Origin: Chthoniobacterales bacterium
GTDB lineage: Bacteria; Verrucomicrobiota; Verrucomicrobiia; Chthoniobacterales; UBA10450
Reading direction: 5' to 3'
DNA length: 6,169 nucleotides
Assembly: GCA_013695905.1 (NCBI GenBank)
Contig: JACCZQ010000172.1
Coordinates: 1-6,169, forward strand
Made by a program: the position numbers and the translations under genes. Every line of letters begins with the position of its first letter. Within the stretch, counting starts at the first letter, position 1. Positions 1 to 5,441 of the stretch are shown in pieces. A model generated the notes under the pieces. That model was not told the DNA's origin. It did not search any database and saw nothing but the letters and a program-made list of their open reading frames with translations.

Positions 1-2
1 GA

Positions 3-146
3 AGGAACGGTTTCTTTGACCGGATCGACTTCGCGCGGCGCGTCGTAATAGCGAGCATCGAGGGCGGCTGGCAAGCTGGCCAAGGACCAAATGGCGTTGC
101 GTATGCCGAATCATTGGACCCGCTGACGTTCGCGTCGCCAGGTTGA
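3..146 (+). CDS. C-terminal end of an unrecognised protein (partial at window edge)
   Basis: A plus-strand frame is open from the window edge to a TGA at 144-146, giving about 47 residues that begin RNGFFDRIDFARRVVIAS and end LDPLTFASPG. About 70% of its third codon positions are G or C, and the composition looks protein-like (IDFARRVVIASIEGG), which favours coding over chance. The length is short enough that chance cannot be excluded. I do not recognise the family. The stop lies almost exactly where the recognisable DNA ligase homology on the opposite strand ends (about 146-148), so this looks like a recombination junction: the frame may be the native end of a gene or one truncated by the join. 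The start is outside the window. Confidence 0.3.
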   Translation, partial: RNGFFDRIDFARRVVIASIEGGWQAGQGPNGVAYAESLDPLTFASPG

Positions 147-334
147 ACTTCCGGGAAGTAGCGCGCCAGCGGTTGCTGCGATTTCGACTGGAGTTCGATC
201 TTGTCGCCATCGCGAAAAGCTACGCACCGAAAACCATCCCGTTTCGGCTCATCCTGTCACTCTCTCCCCTCAGGAACGGACTCGACCGACAAAGCCTCCA
301 TCGGCGGGAGCGGTGAACGGACTTCGAGTGGCAT
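146..334 (-). pseudogene. ATP-dependent DNA ligase, N-terminal relic (nonsense mutation and truncation)
   Basis: Reading leftward from the ATG at 332-334, the frame gives MPLEVRSPLPPMEALSVESV then PEGRE, a TGA stop at 257-259, and in the same frame QDEPKRDGFRCVAFRDGDKI then ELQSKSQQPLARYFPEV. This is the characteristic N-terminus of stand-alone bacterial ATP-dependent DNA ligases (LigC/LigD-ligase type), whose usual form is ...PPMEA...WQYEPKWDGFRCLAFRDG...LQSK...RYFPE. K31 corresponds to the AMP-accepting lysine of motif I. The stop sits where a Trp codon (TGG to TGA) is expected, and the motif I tryptophan is Arg (CGG), which is one base from TGG. Homology ends after about 63 codons of a protein usually of 300 residues or more, so the adenylation domain is mostly missing and there is no OB domain. 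It cannot make an active ligase. Family assignment is from remembered conservation, not a search. Confidence 0.72.
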
Positions 335-424
335 AACAACGTAATCGCAGGCACGACGTGTCGCACGGCATCGAAGAATGCACGCGCACCGACTAGCCAG
401 TTGCGATAGTATCCACAACCTACG

Positions 425-2509
425 ATGAGCGAAAACGACAAAGAACACCCGACGGAGGCGCGATCGGCCCAGGGATCCGAGCCGTCGGCTGCGCTCTTGG
501 CGGCGGCCAACGAGCAGTTGATTATCTCGGGGCTGCGTCAGCTGGAGGAAGCGGACAAGCTAAACGAGCAGCTCAAAGCGGAAATCGCCCGGCGCCAGGC
601 CGCTGCCCGCGGCCTAGCCGAAAAAGCGCGACTGTTAGACCTCAGCAATGACGCGATCATCGTGCGGGATGTGGGAAACCGAATCATCTATTGGAATCAT
701 GGCGCAGAGGATATCTTCGGCTGGACGCGCGAGGAGGCTGTGGGGCAAGACCTCCACGCGCTGCTGAAAACGGAATTTGAGCGTCCTTTTGAGGAGCTCA
801 TCGCCAAGCTCCGTCGCGAGCATCAAATGAGTGGTGAAATTGTCCAGTTCGCACGCGATGGCCGGCGTGTCGACCTGCTCTGCCGTTGGTGCCTGGACCA
901 CGATGCGGAGGGCGCGCCGGGGGCCATCCTGACCACGGGCACGGAGATCACGAAGCGCAAGCAGGCGGAGAAAGCGCTGGGCGAAAGCGAAGAACGCTTT
1001 CGCACGTTGGCCGACAATATCCCTCAGCTAGCCTGGATGACCGACGCGGAAGGCTGGATCTTCTGGTATAATCAGCGCTGGTTCGACTACACCGGCACGA
1101 CGCTTGAGGAGGTGCGGGGCTGGGGCTGGGAAAAGGTAATTCACCCCGATCATCTCCCGCGCGTCATGAGCCAGTGGCAGCAGAGCCTCCGCACGGCTAA
1201 GGGCTTTGACGACACGTTTCCGCTTCTCGGCGCGGATGGGCAGTATCGCTGGTTCCTCTCGCGCGCGGTGCCCATCCGGGACGACGCCGGGCAGGTGCAG
1301 CGCTGGTTTGGAACTAATACCGATGTGACCGAACAGCGCGAGGTCAATGACGCGATGACCCTGGCCAAGGAGCAATCCGAGGCGGCGTCGCGCGCCAAGG
1401 ATGACTTCCTCGCCGCGCTCAGCCATGAGCTGCGCACGCCGCTCACGCCGGTGCTGATGACGGCCGCAGCGCTGGCCAGTGACCCCGAACTTCCCACCGA
1501 ATTGCGCGAACAGCTCGGGATGATGCGCCGCAACATCGAGCTCGAGGCCCGGCTGATCGACGACCTGCTCGACCTCACGCGGATCAGCCGCGGCAAGCTC
1601 TCCATTGCGCCAGTCCCCACCGATCTGCACGGACTTATCCAGCACACCGCCGAGATCGTGCGCAGCGATGGGCTGAACAAGAAGGTGCGGATGGTCTTTA
1701 CTCTCGAAGCCGAGCGGCATCACGCGCTGGCCGATCCTGCGCGGCTCCAGCAGGTGATTTGGAACCTGATCAAGAATGCGCTCAAGTTTACCCCGACGGG
1801 CGGGACGATCACCGTGAGCACCCGCAATGACGCGGAGGGCTGGATCGTGGTCAGCGTCGAGGATACCGGCATCGGCATCAGCGCTGCCGCACTGCCGCAC
1901 GTGTTCAAAGCCTTCGAGCAAGGCGACATCGCCGGCCAGCATCGTTACGGCGGGCTCGGCCTCGGGCTCGCGATCTCGCACGCCATCGTGCAGGTTCATG
2001 GCGGCGCGCTCCGCGCGGAGAGCAGCGGCGCTGGGCAGGGCGCCACCTTCTCCATCTCGCTGGGCACCGTGGATGCCCCCGCGGCGACGACCCCTGCCGC
2101 TGCCCGCCTCCCGGCCCAGCGCGGTACCCTCCGTCTGCTCATTGTCGAGGATCACGAAACGACGCGCACCGTGCTTTCCCGCCTGCTCTCGCGCGACGGA
2201 CACACCGTCACCACCGCCGGGACCGTTCACGAGGCACTGCTGGCCTTTGACGCGGCGCGCTTCGACCTGGTCATCAGTGACCTCGGCCTGCCCGATGGCA
2301 GCGGCCTCGATCTGATGCGTGAACTCCAGCGCCAGCGTCCCGTGCCGGGCATCGCCCTCAGCGGGTATGGTATGGAGGAAGATTTGCGGCAGACCAAAGC
2401 GGCCGGCTTTTTCGCCCACTTGGTGAAGCCCGTGAATATGGGGCAACTCCGGCAGCTCCTGGATCAGCTCGGGCCCCGGCCGGAAGAGCAGATGCAGAAG
2501 GTTCACTAA
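425..2509 (+). CDS. Hybrid sensor histidine kinase (PAS-PAS-HisKA-HATPase_c-receiver)
   Basis: A 694-residue cytoplasmic-looking hybrid kinase with no signal peptide or membrane segment. The order is: predicted coiled coil at about 25-70; PAS 1 at about 71-180, ending TEITKRKQAE; PAS 2 at about 190-305 (PAS_3-like, WxxxIHPDH, ending TDVTEQRE); HisKA with H-box ALSHELRTPL, phospho-acceptor His334; and HATPase_c with N-box N447/N451, G1 DTGIGI (480-485), F-box FKAFEQ and G2 YGGLGLGL (508-515). A linker rich in Ala and Pro leads to a C-terminal receiver with acidic pair E575/D576, phospho-acceptor D619, S646 and K668. All catalytic positions are intact. By family knowledge it should autophosphorylate on His334 in response to a signal sensed by the PAS domains and pass phosphate to D619, then perhaps to an unseen Hpt or regulator. 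No cognate regulator is adjacent, so it is an orphan here. The ATG at 425 is the first start after an in-frame TAG at 407; no clear Shine-Dalgarno precedes it. Bound ligand unknown. Confidence 0.95.
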   Translation: MSENDKEHPTEARSAQGSEPSAALLAAANEQLIISGLRQLEEADKLNEQLKAEIARRQAAARGLAEKARLLDLSNDAIIVRDVGNRIIYWNHGAEDIFGWTREEAVGQDLHALLKTEFERPFEELIAKLRREHQMSGEIVQFARDGRRVDLLCRWCLDHDAEGAPGAILTTGTEITKRKQAEKALGESEERFRTLADNIPQLAWMTDAEGWIFWYNQRWFDYTGTTLEEVRGWGWEKVIHPDHLPRVMSQWQQSLRTAKGFDDTFPLLGADGQYRWFLSRAVPIRDDAGQVQRWFGTNTDVTEQREVNDAMTLAKEQSEAASRAKDDFLAALSHELRTPLTPVLMTAAALASDPELPTELREQLGMMRRNIELEARLIDDLLDLTRISRGKLSIAPVPTDLHGLIQHTAEIVRSDGLNKKVRMVFTLEAERHHALADPARLQQVIWNLIKNALKFTPTGGTITVSTRNDAEGWIVVSVEDTGIGISAAALPHVFKAFEQGDIAGQHRYGGLGLGLAISHAIVQVHGGALRAESSGAGQGATFSISLGTVDAPAATTPAAARLPAQRGTLRLLIVEDHETTRTVLSRLLSRDGHTVTTAGTVHEALLAFDAARFDLVISDLGLPDGSGLDLMRELQRQRPVPGIALSGYGMEEDLRQTKAAGFFAHLVKPVNMGQLRQLLDQLGPRPEEQMQKVH

Positions 2510-2656
2510 AAAGCCCCCCCTGCAATGAGTCGCTGTGATAGACCGTGTTCTCTACAAGCACGCAAGCCAAACGGCTAACCAAACCCCGCCCTCACGCCTT
2601 TCTAACGCGCTGGGGCGAGACCAGGAAGATGGTGAAGCAGTGTCAAAGAGGAGAAG

Positions 2657-2955
2657 ATGCCCGACATTCTCGAGGCGCTCGATGTGCGCGCGCTCAATCA
2701 CGTGCGCGAACGCGAGAAAGCGGAGATCGCATTCTCCATCTCACTGCAGCAGCCAACGCCGGCGATGGTGAAGGACGCGTCGTCGGTGGGGTTTTACACG
2801 AGCGTCGCAGGCGAGAAATTTCCGCGCGTCCAGTTGCTGACCATCGAAGGTCTATTCGACAACACGCAACGCGCCGAGCATCCCTATTACGAGCCGATCT
2901 GAACTTCAAGAAAGCGAAGGCGGAAGCAGCAGACGAGCAACAGTCGCTGATTTGA
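2657..2955 (+). pseudogene. C-terminal relic of a type III-like adenine DNA methyltransferase, frameshifted
   Basis: The frame from 2657 reads LNHVREREKAEIAFSISLQQ, PTPAMVKDASSVGFYTSV and GEKFPRVQLLTIEGLFD, then stops at 2900-2902. This matches the conserved tail of Mod/type III-like N6-adenine methyltransferases: an EREKA-[AD]-IG block, then PT..M..(E/D)A...GFY, then P[KR][IV]Q[IL]LTI..L. The -1 frame continues at 2896 with DLNFKKAKAEAADEQQSLI and a TGA at 2953-2955, which is the typical lysine-rich terminus of the same family. One base appears to have been lost at about 2894-2897. The catalytic part (DPPY, SAM-binding motif) is absent, and nothing like it is readable between 2510 and 2656. 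An AGGAG at 2649-2653 sits only 3 bases before the ATG, so an 81-residue peptide could be made, but this is more likely a decayed 3' gene fragment. Assignment is by recalled motif pattern. Confidence 0.6.
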
Positions 2956-3027
2956 TCAGACAAGGCGAGGACGAGAACGCCTTAACCTGTCCGTCGCGGT
3001 GAGCGACCCGCCGACCCGCCATTTTCA

Positions 3028-3046
3028 AATAACAGTTGACGTTATT
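3028..3046. promoter_or_regulatory. Dyad-symmetric operator-like site upstream of the integration cassette
   Basis: A 6-bp inverted repeat (AATAAC at 3028-3033 and GTTATT at 3041-3046) with a 7-base spacer lies about 20 bases before the first gene of the helix-turn-helix/integrase unit. A TTGACG at 3036-3041, resembling a -35 box, overlaps its right arm, but only a poor -10 (TTACCG at 3059-3064) follows at 17-base spacing. The position and symmetry would suit a binding site for one of the two small DNA-binding proteins encoded downstream. That link is inference, and 6-bp arms can arise by chance. Confidence 0.3.
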
Positions 3047-3066
3047 ACTTCACGCCCGTTACCGTC

Positions 3067-3558
3067 ATGCCGATTACCGTTACCAACGTGACAACAACCC
3101 TCGCATCATCGACATTCGCACTACAGAGCTCTACGCGGTACCGCGCGCGGGCTCGAGCCGAAGCTGCCGAAGAATTTCAGCGAATGAGTGAAGCAATGGT
3201 CGAGGAAATGGGCCTGCTGAACCACGCGCAAGCGGCGTTGCTGCTCGACGTGAGCACGAAACGAGTGGGCGAGTTGGTCCGCCTCCGTAAGCTGACGGAC
3301 TTCGCGTTTCTCGGCCGCAAATACGTTTCCATGCGCGAGGTGTGGTCGCGAAACCAGCAAGAGCTAAAAGCGAGTCGGCCACCATGGCCAGTCACCAAGC
3401 GCATCGCAGCGTCGCTGAAAGCAGCGGTCAAGCACGACAGCCTTCAGATGCGGCAGGGCGGATTTCAAGGGCCGTATCAGCGGAAGCTTCACCGCGATGT
3501 GAAAAAGAAACAGCGCGAGCGCGACAAGGCAGTGCTGAAAGCGATTCTCGGCAAATGA
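3067..3558 (+). CDS. Helix-turn-helix (excisionase/MerR-like) DNA-binding protein, first gene of the integration cassette
   Basis: A 163-residue basic protein. Residues about 48-92 (GLLNHAQAALLLDVSTKRVG, then ELVRLRKL..F.FLGRKYVS) have the pattern of a winged helix-turn-helix of the excisionase/MerR type: an Ala-rich first helix, V-S/T-xxR-V-xxLVxxxKL recognition helix, and a wing with GRKYVSMREV. The C-terminal 60 residues are strongly basic (KKKQRERDKAVLKAILGK) and may add nucleic-acid contacts. The N-terminal 40 residues are Thr/Ser/Ala-rich and low in information. The ATG at 3067 lacks a visible Shine-Dalgarno, so translation may start later, at M40 (3184), M44 (3196) or M48 (3208), just before the conserved domain. 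Its stop overlaps the start of the next gene (ATGA). Given this coupling to an excisionase-like gene and an integrase, a role as recombination directionality factor or repressor of the element is likely but unproven. No specific family recognised. Confidence 0.75.
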   Translation: MPITVTNVTTTLASSTFALQSSTRYRARARAEAAEEFQRMSEAMVEEMGLLNHAQAALLLDVSTKRVGELVRLRKLTDFAFLGRKYVSMREVWSRNQQELKASRPPWPVTKRIAASLKAAVKHDSLQMRQGGFQGPYQRKLHRDVKKKQRERDKAVLKAILGK

Positions 3559-3761
3559 CTGGTATGACGGCTGACCGGCTAGTCACGTTCACTGAAGCTG
3601 CAGAGATGTTGGGACGCGTTTCAATCCGCACGGTGCGGCGCCTGATAGCATCTGGAGAGCTGCCAAAGCCCGTCTACATCGGTCGCATACCGAAACTGTC
3701 CTTCCAGGAGCTAGCGAGCGTTATTGAGCGACTCAAGCAACAGCGGAAGCAGACTATATGA
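3555..3761 (+). CDS. Excisionase-like HTH_17 protein
   Basis: A 68-residue protein consisting almost entirely of an excisionase-type helix-turn-helix: VTFTEAAEMLG-RVSIRTVRRL-IASGELPKPVYIGR-IPKLSFQEL (residues about 10-53), followed by a short basic helix. The pattern TxxEAAEMLGxxxxRTVxRLIxxGELP with a following hydrophobic wing is standard for the HTH_17/Xis superfamily. Start at ATG 3555 overlaps the TGA of the upstream gene, and its own TGA overlaps the integrase ATG, so the three genes are probably translationally coupled. A second in-frame ATG is at 3564. The frame is open further upstream inside the preceding gene, but that extension is Arg/Ser/Ala-rich shadow sequence and was not used. 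By family, such proteins bend DNA at attachment sites and favour excision, or act as regulators of the integrase. Confidence 0.82.
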   Translation: MTGMTADRLVTFTEAAEMLGRVSIRTVRRLIASGELPKPVYIGRIPKLSFQELASVIERLKQQRKQTI

Positions 3762-5068
3762 TTGCAACGGTTTATCGCCCGACGAGGCGGATGAATGGCA
3801 AAACGGTGTCCGGTCGGATGTACCGCGGGCGATATCGGCTCGACCCGCAGGACAAGCTGCGCGACGTGCTGCTTCGCACTACCGATAAACAAGTTGCTGA
3901 GCAGAAGCTTCGCAAAGCGATCCAGGAGGAGCAGCGGGAGCGTGAAGGATTGATCGCCCCACGTTATCAGCGCCACGCGGCTGCGACGCCACTGGTGACG
4001 CACATCAAAGATTTCATAGCAGATCGCCGGGCGGTGGGTCGTGACGACAAGTACGTGCGCGAGCTCGAGCGCAAGCTCATCAGGCTGGCAACTGACAATC
4101 GTTGGGTGCGTCTCGCGGACATCACTGCCGAATCATTCTGCGCATGGCGAGCGGGTCAGAAAATGAATCCGAAAACGATCAACGAATACCTGAATGCCGC
4201 GTGTGGCTTGTTAAATTGGTTAGCGCCGAGGATCGGCATAAATGCGCTGCGGCATGTCGAGAAGGTGCAGGCGAACGGCGCACAAAAGATGATCCGTCGC
4301 GCGTTCGCGGAAGGCGAGCTGCAGCTCCTCCGTCGCGTCAGCGGCTTGCGTGGTGTCGCTTACCTGGTCGCAGCACGAACGGGGATTCGCCGGGGAGAAC
4401 TTGAGCAGATCGAGTGGGCTGACGTTCACCTAGACACGACGCAACCGTTCATTGCTGTGCGTGCCTCCGTTTCGAAGAACCATCTGCATGCAATGCAGCC
4501 GCTAACTTCCGATGCTGCTGACGCTTTGCGTGAGCTGCATTCACCGGAGGCAAAGCCGCATAATCGGGTGTTCGCCGGGTGCATTCCTCGGATGAATCGG
4601 TTTCGAGAAGATCTGAAAGCCGCCGGCATCGATTACACTGACTGCAGAGGTGAGCGCGCCGACTTTCACGCGCTACGCAAAACTTACGGCACGATGCTGA
4701 CGCTGGCGGGCATTGGACAGCGCACGGTGATGGAACTCATGCGCCACAGCGACATGCGACTGACGGCGAAAACTTACACCGACGCGAACATGCTGCCCGT
4801 TTCCGATGCCGTTGTTGCGTTGACGAAGTTCGCTGCCTCGAAGCGAGACTCACAAATAGACTCACAAACATTAGTCCCGGAGCGTCCAACCGTGTCCGCG
4901 CCTGTCCTGCTGATTGCAGGCGAACCGAAATTATTACCTGCTGGCGGAGAGACGTTTAGTCCGTCGCAGACCGTGCTTGTCCGCGACAGTCCACAAGAGG
5001 CGGATGGTGCGCGATGCAGGGTTCGAACCTGCGACTTCTTGCGTGTGAAGCAAGCGCTCTACCACTGA
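3758..5068 (+). CDS. int: Tyrosine recombinase (integrase) of a tRNA-targeting element
   Basis: A 436-residue phage/island-type integrase. The N-terminal region has basic beta-like sequence and a charged helix (about 40-65), and a core-binding domain lies at about 78-165 (TPLVTHIKDFIADRRAVGRD...). The catalytic domain runs from about 180 to 345. Active-site residues visible: R211 in ARTGIRRGEL, probable K240 in SVSKNHLHAMQPL, H304 and R307 in DFHALRKTYGT, H330 in ELMRHSDM, and nucleophile Y340 in RLTAKTYTD. The set is complete, so the enzyme is probably functional. A tail of about 90 residues follows; its last 19 or so (GARCRVRTCDFLRVKQALYH) are the antisense translation of the tRNA-Val gene, which provides the TGA stop. 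A GGAAG at 3745-3749, 8 bases before the ATG, is a good ribosome binding site. By family, it recombines attP with the tRNA 3' region (attB); the overlap and orientation identify tRNA-Val as the target. Confidence 0.95.
   Translation: MIATVYRPTRRMNGKTVSGRMYRGRYRLDPQDKLRDVLLRTTDKQVAEQKLRKAIQEEQREREGLIAPRYQRHAAATPLVTHIKDFIADRRAVGRDDKYVRELERKLIRLATDNRWVRLADITAESFCAWRAGQKMNPKTINEYLNAACGLLNWLAPRIGINALRHVEKVQANGAQKMIRRAFAEGELQLLRRVSGLRGVAYLVAARTGIRRGELEQIEWADVHLDTTQPFIAVRASVSKNHLHAMQPLTSDAADALRELHSPEAKPHNRVFAGCIPRMNRFREDLKAAGIDYTDCRGERADFHALRKTYGTMLTLAGIGQRTVMELMRHSDMRLTAKTYTDANMLPVSDAVVALTKFAASKRDSQIDSQTLVPERPTVSAPVLLIAGEPKLLPAGGETFSPSQTVLVRDSPQEADGARCRVRTCDFLRVKQALYH
4846..4869. repeat. Tandem 12-bp direct repeat inside the integrase tail, possible arm-type site
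   Basis: AGACTCACAAAT (4846-4857) is followed directly by AGACTCACAAAC (4858-4869), matching 11 of 12 bases. It encodes the SQIDSQ stretch at residues 365-370, after the catalytic domain. Tandem direct repeats of 10-12 bp about 150 bp from the recombination core are typical of arm-type integrase binding sites in lambda-like systems. That role here is inference; a simple coding duplication is the alternative. Confidence 0.4.
5005..5068. other. Predicted attachment-site region (integrase-proximal att in tRNA-Val 3' part)
   Basis: The integrase frame overlaps the tRNA gene from the encoded CCA (5005) to the TGA at 5066-5068. Tyrosine integrases lying directly beside the 3' end of a tRNA normally use its T-arm or anticodon region as crossover core, so the core should lie within about 5005-5060. 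The element lies on the low-coordinate side. I searched the rest of the window by eye for a second copy of the T-arm segment (GCAGGGTTCGAACCTGC) and found none, so the distal boundary is outside the window or eroded. The exact core cannot be fixed without the other att. Confidence 0.5.
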
Positions 5069-5079
5069 GCTAATCGCGC
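5005..5079 (-). tRNA. tRNA-Val (anticodon CAC), with encoded CCA
   Basis: On the minus strand a complete cloverleaf folds: acceptor GCGCGAT pairing with ATCGCGC, D-arm GCTC-AGTGGTA-GAGC, anticodon stem CTTGC/GCAAG with loop TTCACAC, 5-base variable loop AAGTC, T-arm GCAGG-TTCGAAC-CCTGC, discriminator A (5008) and a genomically encoded CCA (5005-5007). The anticodon CAC is at 5045-5047 and reads GUG, giving valine. All stems are perfectly paired, so the gene appears intact despite the overlapping integrase frame on the other strand. The 3' end is presumably restored on integration by sequence identity between attP and attB. Confidence 0.95.
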
Positions 5080-5080
5080 G

Positions 5081-5121
5081 AAAAAGCGGGCGGCCGAACG
5101 CAGAAGATAGAGACCGCCCGC
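5081..5121 (-). terminator. Terminator-like hairpin on the minus strand just upstream of tRNA-Val
   Basis: On the minus strand, GCGGGCGG (5114-5121) pairs perfectly with CCGCCCGC (5086-5093) across a 20-base loop, followed at once by TTTTT (5081-5085). This is the form of a Rho-independent terminator for leftward transcription, but it ends one base before the mature tRNA 5' end, which is an odd place for one. It might instead be a leader hairpin of the tRNA precursor. A TATCTT (5104-5109 read on the minus strand) inside the loop could be a -10 box; no good -35 was seen. Confidence 0.45.
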
Positions 5122-5240
5122 GCCTGCGCCAGAAAAAGTTGTGGAGGCGCCACGCTCAACGCCACGGACCCTGAGCGCAGATGCTGCACATGGGTGCGGC
5201 AGGGTTGCGTGGACCGGGCGCGCGGTTTCCATTGCGGGCG

Positions 5241-5438
5241 ATGAAGCGGAATATCGACAACAAAGGCCGCGCCGCTCGTGGCGGTATTGCATTGATTTTT
5301 TTCCTCACGACGGGTTGTCTGGTGCCGTTCAGCTGGATTCTGGCGGCGCTCTTTGCCTTGGCGGGGCTGTTCACGCTCTTCGAGGCGCTGAAAGGCTGGT
5401 GCGCGGTGCGCGCCTGCGGCATCAAGACACTCTTTTAG
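5241..5438 (+). CDS. Small two-helix membrane protein, DUF2892-like
   Basis: A 65-residue protein, MKRNIDNKGRAARGGIALI..., with a basic N-terminus (KR, K, R, R) followed by two hydrophobic segments at about 15-30 (GGIALIFFLTTGCLVPF) and 32-47 (WILAALFALAGLFTLF), and a conserved-looking tail GWCAVRACGIKTLF. This layout and the closing Cys residues resemble the small inner-membrane DUF2892 (YgaP-type membrane) family, whose function is unknown. I chose the ATG at 5241 because family members begin with the N-[IV]-xxxxRxxR segment. The same frame is open from an ATG at 5181, adding 20 Gly/Arg/Ala-rich residues with no homology, and no strong ribosome binding site distinguishes the two. It stands alone between the tRNA and a convergent pseudouridine synthase gene. 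Positive-inside charge suggests a cytoplasmic N-terminus. Confidence 0.7.
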   Translation: MKRNIDNKGRAARGGIALIFFLTTGCLVPFSWILAALFALAGLFTLFEALKGWCAVRACGIKTLF

Positions 5439-5441
5439 CTG

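Noticed and set aside
220..510. A 96-codon minus-strand frame across the kinase start
   Set aside because: Its sequence is not family-like. The real minus-strand signal in this region is the ligase relic in a different frame.
1827..2315. A 162-codon plus-strand frame inside the kinase
   Set aside because: Ser/Arg/Pro/Ala-rich out-of-frame translation of the HATPase and receiver coding region; no protein-like pattern.
1028..2506. A 492-codon open frame on the minus strand, antisense to the kinase
   Set aside because: It has no recognisable domain, is rich in His/Arg/Gly/Ala, and lies exactly opposite a kinase with all conserved motifs. Long antisense frames are expected in GC-rich codons.
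2510..2656. Gap after the kinase, checked for a terminator, an RNA gene or more methyltransferase sequence
   Set aside because: No hairpin with a T-run, no cloverleaf and no further family motif in any frame could be supported.
2545..2955. A 136-codon frame that contains the true end of the methyltransferase relic
   Set aside because: Only its last 19 residues are family-like. The upstream part is a shadow of the other frame, so it was merged into the frameshifted pseudogene.
3342..3554. Upstream extension of the excisionase-like frame into the preceding HTH gene
   Set aside because: The extension is low-information Arg/Ser/Ala-rich sequence. The ATGA overlap at 3555 is a much better start and matches the domain boundary.
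1..5000. CRISPR array or a second tRNA-derived att repeat
   Set aside because: No regularly spaced repeats and no second copy of the tRNA T-arm segment were seen by eye.
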